Under the pieces are notes generated by a model. It was not told the origin of the DNA. It saw only the letters and a list, made by a program, of their open reading frames with translations, and did not search any database. A DNA stretch of 64,000 bases from G963665815 sp942492065 (GTDB lineage: Bacteria; Cloacimonadota; Cloacimonadia; Cloacimonadales; JAIOQZ01), in NCBI GenBank assembly GCA_942492065.1, contig CALODV010000020.1, positions 372,001 to 436,000 of the forward strand, in the 5' to 3' direction. Below, one piece after another: positions 55,761-64,000 of the stretch. The translations under genes were made by a program, and so were the position numbers. Numbering within the stretch: the first letter of the stretch is position 1; each line of letters opens with the position of its first letter.

Positions 55761-57329
55761 ATGAGTGTGAGTGGAAAAGCAAAAGTACTGATTATAGATG
55801 ACGAACCTGCGATTAGAATGAATTTCCAGGAATACCTGGAAGACTCTGAGTACTCTGTGATAACTGCTCCAAATGGAATAACAGGAATTAATAAATTCAA
55901 GAAAGAATCTCCTGATGTGGTACTCGTAGATTTACAGATGCCTGTAATGCATGGACTGGAAGTGCTTTCCACCATTACAGAGCTATCCCCGAAAACACCG
56001 ATAATTATTATATCAGGTACCGGAAAAATGTCAGATGTAATTGAAGCCTTGAGAGGTGGAGCGTGGGACTATATCACTAAACCAGTTGAAGACATGGCAA
56101 TTATCGAAATAGCAATTGAAAAAGCTCTGAAGAAGGTTCAAATAATTGAGGAAAATGAAAAGTACAAGATGAATCTAGAAGAGCTTGTTCTTAACAGAAC
56201 AGTAAAACTTAGACAAAGTGAACAACTTCACAGAGTCGTGTCCGATTTCATTTCGGATTTCGTTTATATGCAGAAACGTAAAGGGAATTCCGATGAATTC
56301 ACTTTTTGGATCACAGGAGCAATAGATAAGATTACCGGTTATGATAAAGCTGATTTTGTCAATAGAACCAAGATGTGGAGAAGCATTATCAGCGATGAAG
56401 ATAAAGACAGATACGAAGATTCAATGAAACATGTGCTTGCAGGTCAAAATGTTAAGGTTGAATATACTATTATTAACAAAGATGGTGAAAAGCGCATGAT
56501 CAAGGAATACACAAAGCCATTGTTGGATAAATCCACTGGCAAAGTGATCGAAATCATCGGGGCAGTAAAGGATGTCACCGAAGAAAGAGCATTGAGAAAA
56601 CAGTTGTTTCAAGCCCAGAAAATGGATGCACTTGGAGTACTTGCAGCCGGAGTTGCACATGATTTCAACAATATTCTGACTGCCATACTCGGCTTCGTTG
56701 ATATATTGAAATCTGAGATTCCTGCATCACCTGTAGCTGATGAGTTTCTTGGAGAGATTAAGAATGCCGGAATCAGAGCTAAGGACCTTATTAAGAAAAT
56801 CCTGGCATTTTCCAGAAAAGATGATATAGTTTTAGATATCGTCAGCCTTAAGAAAATCATTGAAGAGGTTTATGCAATGATAAGACCGTCCTTCCCTAAA
56901 ACCGTGAAGATAAAAACCGGTATTGAAGCAGATGGAAATATTCTGGCTGATTTTACAACTATCGAGCAAATACTTCTTAATCTGGCAAATAACTCTTTGC
57001 AGGCAGTTAATAAAACTAAAGGTGAAATCAAAATAGGTCTGAAGAAAACAGCTTTCAATGATATCCCTATAAATTTGCGTCCTAATATGGACTCCAAAGA
57101 TTACTATTGTCTTTCCGTGCGTGATAACGGTAAAGGAATTCCACAGGCAAATCTTGAAAAAATTTTTGATCCATACTTTACAACCAAAAGCAAAGATGAA
57201 GGTACGGGGCTTGGTCTTTCAACTGTACACGCTGCAGTTAATGATTACGGAGGTGCCGTAGAGGTAAAAAGTGAGGTCAACTCTTTCACAGAGTTCAGAC
57301 TCTATTTCCCAGTTCCCGATCAACAATAG
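55761..57329 (+). CDS. Soluble hybrid histidine kinase: receiver, PAS and kinase domains
   Basis: 522 residues, no membrane segment. Receiver domain (1-120) with DDE at 13-15, phospho-Asp57 in VDLQMP and KP near 115; a coiled linker; a PAS domain with PAC-like end (about 170-275; NKDGEKRMIKEYTKPLLD); HisKA with His300 in GVAHDFNN; HATPase with NNSLQAV, DNGKGIP and GTGLGLS. The receiver at the N-terminus makes it an RR-HK type in which phosphorylation may feed back on the kinase. No DNA-binding output in the window. The upstream Cache protein is the likely signal source, but no membrane receptor links them. Confidence 0.93.
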   Translation: MSVSGKAKVLIIDDEPAIRMNFQEYLEDSEYSVITAPNGITGINKFKKESPDVVLVDLQMPVMHGLEVLSTITELSPKTPIIIISGTGKMSDVIEALRGGAWDYITKPVEDMAIIEIAIEKALKKVQIIEENEKYKMNLEELVLNRTVKLRQSEQLHRVVSDFISDFVYMQKRKGNSDEFTFWITGAIDKITGYDKADFVNRTKMWRSIISDEDKDRYEDSMKHVLAGQNVKVEYTIINKDGEKRMIKEYTKPLLDKSTGKVIEIIGAVKDVTEERALRKQLFQAQKMDALGVLAAGVAHDFNNILTAILGFVDILKSEIPASPVADEFLGEIKNAGIRAKDLIKKILAFSRKDDIVLDIVSLKKIIEEVYAMIRPSFPKTVKIKTGIEADGNILADFTTIEQILLNLANNSLQAVNKTKGEIKIGLKKTAFNDIPINLRPNMDSKDYYCLSVRDNGKGIPQANLEKIFDPYFTTKSKDEGTGLGLSTVHAAVNDYGGAVEVKSEVNSFTEFRLYFPVPDQQ

Positions 57330-57508
57330 TTCCTGATATTTAACAATGTAAAATGATGAATTAAGGGGCACTGATTCTTTGTGCTGAATAGTGGTCAATA
57401 CTATATTGTCAGAGCTTTTATTGATATAACATTTTAAATGCATTATTGTTTGACAAAATACTCAGTCAGAATTTTATCTTCATAGTCTAAAAAAAGAAAA
57501 GAGATCTG
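57330..57508 (+). promoter_or_regulatory. Intergenic region with candidate promoter for the ABC exporter genes
   Basis: TTGACA at 57450-57455 is followed by TTATCT after 18 bp or TTTATC after 17 bp, a moderate match. An AAGAGAT site precedes the ATG at 57509. No terminator was seen after the kinase gene. Confidence 0.4.
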
Positions 57509-59254
57509 ATGAAAACATTCAAGTATATTGCCCCTATAGTAAAAAAAAGGTTTGTTAATATCATTCTGGGTATTTTGATTTTGCTGGTGGTAGACGCAAT
57601 TCAATTAGTAATCCCGAGAATTGTAAAAAAAGCAATAGATGGTCTGGGAAAAGAAGGATTTACCCAACACGACTTACTTATAACTGCTTTGATTATTATT
57701 GGGATGTCCGTTGTAATTTATTTTCTGAAAATGCTTTGGAGAATTGTTCTCATAGGTAATTCATGGAGAATCGAAAAGGAACTGAGACAAAACTACTATA
57801 ATCACCTGATGCTTATGTCTCAAAACTTCTTCACCAAATCTAAAACTGGTGATTTGATGGCAAGAGCCACTAATGATATGAATGCAATCCGGATGATGTT
57901 CGGTTTTGGGTTTATTGCTCTTGTAGATACAATCTTTTTATCTGTTAGCTCATTTATGCTGATGGTTACAATCAATTTCAAACTGACAATGATGGCCATT
58001 CTTCCACTTCCTGTTATGACCGTGTTCATTATCATTTTTGGAAGAAAAGTCCACTTGAAATTCAAGGATGTTCAGGAGTCTTTTTCAGGATTGTCAGGTA
58101 TGATTCAGGAAAATATATCCGGAATCAGAGTTGTAAAAGCCTTTGTTCAGGAAAAGAATGAAACAGATAAAATGTGTAAGCTTTCTCAGGATTATGTAGA
58201 AAAAAATATAGCACTCGTAAAACTTAATGCCATGTTCCATCCATTCATGTGGCTTATAATCAGTTACAGTATTGGTATTGTGGTTATTTTTGGAGGTATT
58301 ACAGTAATCAAAAATGTAATATCTGTTGGTTCTTATGTAGCGTTCAGTTCTTATCTGGGACAGTTAATCTGGCCAATGATAGCTATCGGCTGGGTTGTTA
58401 ATATGTACCAACGCGGAACCGCCTCATTAAAAAGGATTAATCAGATTTTAGATACTGAACCGGAAATAACAAATGCTCATGCTGATGACAGTCTTACTCA
58501 TTTCAAAGGTAATATTAAAATCGATGGACTTGATTTCGCTTATCCCGGAACAAGCAAGAAGATACTTGAAAATGTTTCAGTAGAAGTAAATATTGGTGAA
58601 ACCCTCGCAATAGCAGGTCGAACAGGCTGTGGAAAATCTACTTTGATTGACCTGATTATGAGAGTTTATGATCCTCCTGAGAACAGTATTTTCCTTGATT
58701 CCAAACAGGTATCGTCATATCCATTGTCTGTGCTTCACTCAAATATAGCTGCAGTACCACAGGATATATTCCTCTTCTCAGATACAATTGAGAACAATAT
58801 AAAATTCGGAAAACCGGACGCCAGTTTGGCAGACGTTGAACGAGTGGCTAAAATGGCTAACGTTTATAATGACATCATTGAGTTTAGTGAAGGATTCCAA
58901 ACTGTCGTAGGTGAAAGAGGAGTAACTCTTTCCGGTGGACAAAAGCAGAGAATTGCTATTGCCAGAGCATTCCTTACAGATCCTGAAATACTTATACTGG
59001 ACGACTCACTCTCTGCTGTAGATACTAAAACAGAAAAATCTATTATTGAACAGACCATTGAGCTCCGAAAGAATAAAACAACAATAATTATCGCTCATAG
59101 AATTTCATCTATTCAGCATGCTAATAAAATTATTGTAATTGACAATGGCAAGATAGCTGAAGAGGGAACTCACGAAGAGTTGCTGGAAAACGGGAAGCTG
59201 TATCACGATCTGCATGAAAAACAACAGATTGCTCAGAGATTGGAGGAAGACTAA
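57509..59254 (+). CDS. Heterodimeric ABC exporter subunit A (LSGGQ intact, degenerate Walker B)
   Basis: 581 residues: six membrane helices (about 15-310) and a C-terminal ATPase. Walker A GRTGCGKST, signature LSGGQKQRIAIARAF, but the residue after Walker B is Asp (LILDDSLSAVD) where the catalytic Glu normally lies. In TM287/288, BmrCD and LmrCD this is the pattern of the degenerate-site subunit. Its partner starts at the last base of this gene. Exported substrate unknown: a lipid, peptide or drug are all possible. Confidence 0.92.
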   Translation: MKTFKYIAPIVKKRFVNIILGILILLVVDAIQLVIPRIVKKAIDGLGKEGFTQHDLLITALIIIGMSVVIYFLKMLWRIVLIGNSWRIEKELRQNYYNHLMLMSQNFFTKSKTGDLMARATNDMNAIRMMFGFGFIALVDTIFLSVSSFMLMVTINFKLTMMAILPLPVMTVFIIIFGRKVHLKFKDVQESFSGLSGMIQENISGIRVVKAFVQEKNETDKMCKLSQDYVEKNIALVKLNAMFHPFMWLIISYSIGIVVIFGGITVIKNVISVGSYVAFSSYLGQLIWPMIAIGWVVNMYQRGTASLKRINQILDTEPEITNAHADDSLTHFKGNIKIDGLDFAYPGTSKKILENVSVEVNIGETLAIAGRTGCGKSTLIDLIMRVYDPPENSIFLDSKQVSSYPLSVLHSNIAAVPQDIFLFSDTIENNIKFGKPDASLADVERVAKMANVYNDIIEFSEGFQTVVGERGVTLSGGQKQRIAIARAFLTDPEILILDDSLSAVDTKTEKSIIEQTIELRKNKTTIIIAHRISSIQHANKIIVIDNGKIAEEGTHEELLENGKLYHDLHEKQQIAQRLEED

Positions 59255-61374
59255 TGAAACCTGTACATACCAATGACACTCTGAGTGGAAAAGTATACGA
59301 TAAACAGCTGATTAAAAAGCTGATTGCTTTCCTGAATCCTTATAAGTTTTTTGTTGTTGTATCAATTATTCTGTTGGTTTGTGTAACTGCTGTTGAACTC
59401 ATTGTTCCTGTAATCAGTATGGTAGCAGTTGATAACCATATTGTTTCCGGAACGAAACTGATTACTTTTAATGAAGGGGATCAACACAAAGACTATTTTC
59501 TGCAGACTGCCAATAAACTCAAACTTGAAACATGGGATCAAAATGGAGAATCCTATATCCTTGTTCCATCCAAGAAAGTCCCTTACTTCGATAACACTGT
59601 TTACTCAGCTCTTGTTGAATCGGGAAAAATATCTAAGCACGGTGTTTTCAAGATTTACAATACTGAAGAAAACAGAGAGATACTGAAGGATCAGAATTTT
59701 ATAGTTCGATCAGAAGAACTGCTGCTTATTTCAGAAGATATTGTATCAGTCTTTTCAGGGGATATTACTCTTGCCAATGAAGATGTAATCAAGTTGAGAG
59801 AATTCTCTATCTCCAAGCTGAAGCTGCTTGGTATTCTTTATCTGATTCTAGTTACTGCCAGATTCATTTTTCAGTACTATCAGGTATTAACTATTAACAA
59901 AGCTGCCCAATATGCTATGTTTGACCTTAGAAAAGACGTATTTGCACATCTTCAGAAAATGCCTGCAAAATTCTTTGACACGAATCCAATAGGACGGCTG
60001 GTAACACGGGTCACAAATGATATAAAAACCCTGGATGAATCCCTTAGTGCCGGTTTTATTCAGCTGATTCAGGATGTTCTGACACTATTCGGCATCATTG
60101 TCATGATGCTTGTTCTCAACTGGAAACTTGCTCTGATAGTTTTCACATTGTTACCGATTGTATACATCCATCTTATGACTTTCAAAAAGAAGACCAGAAT
60201 CATCTACAGAAAAGTCAGGAAAAAACTCGCTGAGCTTAATGCAAATTTTGCAGAAGACATCTCAGGGGTAAAAATAATACAGATATTCAACCAGTATAAA
60301 TACAGAGCAAAGAAAATCTCTGAAATCAATGATGGCTATTTCAAAGCCGGATTCAGCCAGATAATACTGTTCGGTAGATTCCGCCCTCTTATATTCATCA
60401 TGAGATTTATCGGTACTGCCATGATCCTGTATTTTGGTGGGGGTGCTGTTCTCAGAAGTACACTTTCACTGGGACTTATCTTCGCTTTCACAAATTATCT
60501 TGATCGCTTCTTTGATCCTATAAACAGATTGAGTGAAAAGTTTAACATCCTGCAGAGTGCACTATCTGGTGCAGAAAGGATATTCGATCTGATGGACAAT
60601 GATATACAGGATTATAGAGAAGAAAAGCAGTCTGTGGATAGAATCTCAGGTGAAATTAAAATTGAAAATCTCTGGTTGAGCTACAAGGACAACGATGAGT
60701 ATGCTCTCAAAGATATAAACATTGATATCAAGCCGGGTGAAAAAATCGCTTTAGTAGGTCATACAGGATCAGGCAAAACTTCGATAGTTAACCTGATAAC
60801 AGACATGTATGAGTTCCAGAAAGGTAAAATTCTTCTTGATAACAAAAACCTGAAAGATTATCAGCTTATGGATATCAGACGAAATATCGGTATTGTACAG
60901 CAGGATGTATTCCTCTTCTCAGGAACTATTGCAGACAATATTAAACTGGATGATGAAAAAATTGACCAGGCTAGAATGGAACAAGTTACTAAATATGTTA
61001 ATATATACAACTTCATTGATTCTCAGCCGGGAAAATTTAATGAAGAAGTAATGGAGCGAGGAGCAACTTTCTCTGTAGGACAACGTCAATTGATAGCTTT
61101 TTCAAGAGTTTTGGCGTATGACCCGTCGATATTCATTCTTGATGAAGCTACTTCCAATATTGATACTGAAACAGAACTGATGATTCAGGATGCTCTGGAA
61201 AAAGTAATGAAAGGGCGTACTTCAATAATTATTGCCCACAGACTTTCCACCATAAAACATGTTGATAGAATCATTGTACTGCATAAAGGTAGAATTAAAG
61301 AACAGGGAACACATGATGAACTTCTGCAAAATCGCGGATTGTATTACGATCTGTACAGACTGCAATTTACATAA
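59254..61374 (+). CDS. Heterodimeric ABC exporter subunit B with large extracytoplasmic insertion
   Basis: 706 residues. The ATPase has Walker A GHTGSGKTS, a degenerate signature FSVGQRQL and an intact ILDEATSNID, the complement of subunit A: together they give one active and one degenerate site. A region of about 130 residues (about 50-185) lies between the first and second helices; usual subunits have a short loop there. The insertion is beta-rich and charged (SYILVPSKKVPYFDN, FIVRSEELLLISED). The start overlaps the stop of subunit A by one base (TAATG). Confidence 0.92.
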   Translation: MKPVHTNDTLSGKVYDKQLIKKLIAFLNPYKFFVVVSIILLVCVTAVELIVPVISMVAVDNHIVSGTKLITFNEGDQHKDYFLQTANKLKLETWDQNGESYILVPSKKVPYFDNTVYSALVESGKISKHGVFKIYNTEENREILKDQNFIVRSEELLLISEDIVSVFSGDITLANEDVIKLREFSISKLKLLGILYLILVTARFIFQYYQVLTINKAAQYAMFDLRKDVFAHLQKMPAKFFDTNPIGRLVTRVTNDIKTLDESLSAGFIQLIQDVLTLFGIIVMMLVLNWKLALIVFTLLPIVYIHLMTFKKKTRIIYRKVRKKLAELNANFAEDISGVKIIQIFNQYKYRAKKISEINDGYFKAGFSQIILFGRFRPLIFIMRFIGTAMILYFGGGAVLRSTLSLGLIFAFTNYLDRFFDPINRLSEKFNILQSALSGAERIFDLMDNDIQDYREEKQSVDRISGEIKIENLWLSYKDNDEYALKDINIDIKPGEKIALVGHTGSGKTSIVNLITDMYEFQKGKILLDNKNLKDYQLMDIRRNIGIVQQDVFLFSGTIADNIKLDDEKIDQARMEQVTKYVNIYNFIDSQPGKFNEEVMERGATFSVGQRQLIAFSRVLAYDPSIFILDEATSNIDTETELMIQDALEKVMKGRTSIIIAHRLSTIKHVDRIIVLHKGRIKEQGTHDELLQNRGLYYDLYRLQFT

Positions 61375-61388
61375 AAGGTAAGCGAAAT

Positions 61389-62657
61389 TTGAAATCAGTT
61401 AAATACTTAATTGTTATCTTATTGCTAATAATTCTCATTACAGGTTGCGGTAAAAAGCCCGATACTGATATTACTTCCGATGTCCATCAAAAAGACGAAA
61501 TTGATGTTCTGGTAGATTCCATTCTTGCTGTAAAGTCTGAATCTGAGAATAATCTAATTACAATTAAAGATACTCAGGAAGCTGACAGCTGCTTCTCAAC
61601 GGATAATTCACCTGAATTTATGGAAGGTATTTATGTTACCTCTTATACAGCATTTGCAAAAGGATTTGATTCGCTTCTGGACAGTGCAAAAGCAGCAGGA
61701 ATCAACTCAGTAGTATTCGATCTTAAAGATATGAATGGTACTATCTTCTGTAAAGTACCGGATAAATACAAAACAATAGATCACGATTGGCGAAAATTCC
61801 TGAATGTAGAAAAGACAGTCAAGAAAATACATAATAGAGATATGTATGCTATTGGTCGAGTTGTGATGTTCCATAACATTCATGTTGCTGAAAACGATAG
61901 TGTTTACTGCCCATCAGACAGTATTGGAAAAAGATGGATGGAGAGTAAAGTAAAAGGTCCATCCTGGCTGGACTCTTCAAATCCGAAAGTACAGAGAGAC
62001 CTAAAAAATCTGGTATCCTATTTTGCTCAAACAGGTATAGATGAAATCCAGATGGACTATATCAGATTCCCGACTCAGGGTAATCTCGATAATGCCAGAT
62101 TTTATTTTCAAGCTGAAGAAGCCGGAAAACAAGTTCTCGATTCATTGTATGTACCAAGAAAGAAACCGGATGTAATTACTGACTTCGTGAGAGATATATC
62201 AGAAATATGCAAAAAGAATAACGTCTGTCTTACTGCTGATGTCTTTGCAATTATTGCCTGGCAGAGTGATAAAGATATCCTGAACACAGGGCAAGACCTT
62301 AAAAGAATGACCAAACACCTCCAGCGTATTCATCCGATGATTTACTCATCCCATTTCAACTCGAACTTTGCATATAGAGAAAATGTAGAAAATGAGCCGT
62401 ATCAGATTGTCTATACCTGTGGAAAGCAGATTATCGATCACTCCGATCCCAAGTGTAAAGTGATACCTTATATTCAGGCAAACAGCTGGCATGTAAACTA
62501 CACTGAACACTATATCAATGCCCAGATCGAAGCTGTACATAATCTCGGTTGTGAAGGCTATATTCTGTGGAATGCAGAAAACAATTATAACAGGACTCTG
62601 AGCTGGCTGAAAAAACTCCGTGCAAAACATCCGGATATTTTTAAAGCTTCAAAATAA
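61389..62657 (+). CDS. Putative glycoside hydrolase lipoprotein (DUF4015/COG1306-like)
   Basis: TTG start at 61389 with AAAGG upstream, 14 nt after the ABC gene. 422 residues with lipobox ITGC (Cys20). The domain has a TIM-barrel look: GIYVTSYTAFAKGFDSLLD, INSVVFDLKDMNG, DEIQMDYIRFPTQG, CLTADVFAIIAW and GCEGYILWNAENNY, which fit DUF4015 'putative glycoside hydrolase'. Acid residues in the QMDYIRFP segment could be catalytic. Probably faces the periplasm. Its stop lies 12 bp from the convergent sigma-54 activator. Confidence 0.87.
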   Translation: MKSVKYLIVILLLIILITGCGKKPDTDITSDVHQKDEIDVLVDSILAVKSESENNLITIKDTQEADSCFSTDNSPEFMEGIYVTSYTAFAKGFDSLLDSAKAAGINSVVFDLKDMNGTIFCKVPDKYKTIDHDWRKFLNVEKTVKKIHNRDMYAIGRVVMFHNIHVAENDSVYCPSDSIGKRWMESKVKGPSWLDSSNPKVQRDLKNLVSYFAQTGIDEIQMDYIRFPTQGNLDNARFYFQAEEAGKQVLDSLYVPRKKPDVITDFVRDISEICKKNNVCLTADVFAIIAWQSDKDILNTGQDLKRMTKHLQRIHPMIYSSHFNSNFAYRENVENEPYQIVYTCGKQIIDHSDPKCKVIPYIQANSWHVNYTEHYINAQIEAVHNLGCEGYILWNAENNYNRTLSWLKKLRAKHPDIFKASK

Positions 62658-62669
62658 ATCCCATGAAGT

Positions 62670-64000
62670 CTAGCTGTTAATATAATTCTTTGTAATTCTG
62701 TAGAAAGTAGGTTTGGAGATATCAAGAAACTTCATAACCTCTTCAATTGAACCCAGCTGATTTTTAAGCCAGACTGCGTATTCTCCTACAATATCCTTTG
62801 AATCCCACTTATAATCAAGCTTAACAACGAACTTCTCTGACTTGAGTGTATTTACAAGTTCCGGTTGCAATAGAGCTCGATATACTGCGTATTCCAGCTC
62901 CCTGATATTCATGGACCATTCCTGATGCTGCCACTGAGTTATTTGCTCACGCGGAATTCTGCTGACTTCAATAGACGGATTGGTTTCTATGAATTTACCG
63001 GTAAAATGTCCGACAAGCACAGGAATATCTTCAGTATGTTCTCGTAATGGAGGAACATTGATCTGGAACTGTCTTATTCTGGCATAAAGGTCTTTTCTGA
63101 ATCTACCGGCTTTTACTTCATCTTCCAGGTTTCTGTTTGTAGCAAAGACAAATCGTGTGTTAGTTCTCTTCACACTTGTATCCCCAACAGATGTGAATGT
63201 ACGCTCCTGCAGAAGTCTTAAAAGTTTAGGCTGCAGTTCAAGCGGTAATTCACCAATCTCATCAAAAAACAGTGTTCCATTCTCTGCAGACTCAATGAAT
63301 CCCTTTTTATCTTCATGAGCTCCGGAGAATGAACCTTTTTTGTGACCGAACAACTCAGACTCGAAAAGCTCTCTGGGAATTGTTGTACTGTTAATAATTA
63401 TTAGCTCTCCTTTTTGATTGCTTTCTTCATAAAGAGCCCTTGCCACCAACTCCTTTCCTACTCCGGATTCACCACTGATAAGAACAGCATATGGTATTGA
63501 AGAGATACTGACAATCTGCTTCTTCAACAGATTCATCAGTCTGCTTTGCCCTACTATTCCATGGAAATCTGCCTGAGATTCGATAGACATCGTAGTTTTT
63601 TGCCTGAACAGCTTATCTACGACAATACCCGTCAGTGAAGCAATCGTTTCCAGATGAGTTACCTTTTGCTCAGGAAGCGGTTTCATGTGTTGTCTGGTAT
63701 GAATATATATTGTACCGATGAGATTCTCACCGACGATCATAGGGACACAAAGAGCATTCTTGATCTGAAGTCTGTGAATGCTGCCTGTGATATTATCCTC
63801 AGATGTATTGAATGAGAATGTTTTGTTCAGGTTACGTTTGTAAGTTGCCATTATCTGACTACTGTAATGAATAGCTTCCATACCCTCGGAATAATCTTCT
63901 GTAATGTTAACGATAGGAGTAAAATTCTTGATATTTGAATCATATATAAAGGTTATGACTTTTTCGTAGTCAAAAACCATATACACAATTTCTGACAGAA
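62670..64000 (-). CDS. Sigma-54-dependent transcriptional activator with GAF domain, 5' partial
   Basis: The frame is open to the right edge; the first start-like codon in view is a GTG at 63986, but the gene probably begins outside. The N-terminal part is a GAF-like domain (NALCVPMIVGENLIGTIYIHT). The AAA+ core has Walker A SGESGVGKE, the sigma-54 contact loop GSFSGA in place of the usual GAFTGA, Walker B TLFFDEIGELP, and RKDLYARI. The C-terminus is a short helix-turn-helix (ISKPTFYRITKNYI). It activates sigma-54 promoters in response to a ligand of the GAF domain. Confidence 0.92.
   Translation of the reverse strand, partial: LSEIVYMVFDYEKVITFIYDSNIKNFTPIVNITEDYSEGMEAIHYSSQIMATYKRNLNKTFSFNTSEDNITGSIHRLQIKNALCVPMIVGENLIGTIYIHTRQHMKPLPEQKVTHLETIASLTGIVVDKLFRQKTTMSIESQADFHGIVGQSRLMNLLKKQIVSISSIPYAVLISGESGVGKELVARALYEESNQKGELIIINSTTIPRELFESELFGHKKGSFSGAHEDKKGFIESAENGTLFFDEIGELPLELQPKLLRLLQERTFTSVGDTSVKRTNTRFVFATNRNLEDEVKAGRFRKDLYARIRQFQINVPPLREHTEDIPVLVGHFTGKFIETNPSIEVSRIPREQITQWQHQEWSMNIRELEYAVYRALLQPELVNTLKSEKFVVKLDYKWDSKDIVGEYAVWLKNQLGSIEEVMKFLDISKPTFYRITKNYINS

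Overview
The window is an AT-rich, gene-dense stretch of a Gram-negative, probably anaerobic bacterium. Several clues point to the FCB superphylum (Cloacimonadota, Delongbacteria, Marinimicrobia or a relative). Secreted proteins carry type-A (T9SS-type) C-terminal sorting domains with PNP and SGVY motifs, and there is a PorV/PorQ-like protein. Two proteins carry the 'LPVTLSSF...ELKW' plus FlgD-Ig tail typical of FCB lineages. Outer-membrane biogenesis genes (BamD-like, LolC/LolD, TamB) and a complete Rnf complex are also present. No rRNA, tRNA or CRISPR array was seen. The phylum call is an inference from gene content.

Layout. 1-7.4 kb: an export locus with an M6-type metalloprotease (5' end outside the window), a PorV-like protein and a subtilase split by a frameshift. 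7.5-18.6 kb: a long housekeeping run on the plus strand (HEAT-like protein, greA, M18 aminopeptidase, two TPR envelope proteins, nadD, rsgA, nadK, recN, NfeD-like, eno) ending in a strong terminator. 18.6-22.5 kb: a response-regulator-like protein, a lipoprotein and a convergent CgeB-type glycosyltransferase. 22.5-26.6 kb: cmk-plsC-ispH-rpsA with a terminator. 26.6-32.3 kb, minus strand: a GH108-type lysozyme and rnfCDGEAB. 32.3-33.4 kb: about 1.1 kb with no convincing gene. 33.4-35.9 kb: two tandem secreted-protein genes, each with its own promoter and terminator, sharing a nearly identical 684-bp second half. 36-43 kb: a CaCA-type exchanger, LolC/LolD-like ABC transporter and a TamB-like giant. 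43-47 kb: Ldh-type dehydrogenase, a nuclease-helicase fusion and a YjbQ protein, interrupted by a MITE-like insertion. 47.0-47.4 kb: a palindrome-rich intergenic island. 47.4-53.0 kb, minus strand: tetR, outer-membrane barrel, ABC ATPase, two permeases and a LolA-like protein. 53.1-55.2 kb: DUF47 plus PiT phosphate transport. 55.3-57.3 kb: Cache_2 protein plus a soluble hybrid kinase. 57.5-62.7 kb: a heterodimeric ABC exporter and a DUF4015 lipoprotein. 62.7-64 kb, minus strand: a sigma-54 activator cut by the window edge.

The genes mostly serve the cell envelope (export of sorting-domain proteins, lipoprotein/lipid trafficking, OM assembly), ion-coupled energy metabolism (Rnf, CaCA, PiT) and core information processing. 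The least explained parts are the tandem secreted genes, whose predicted mRNA 5' ends are complementary to their own 3' UTRs; the MITE with a visible target duplication; the palindrome island; and the tetR/OMP/ABC/LolA-like export operon.
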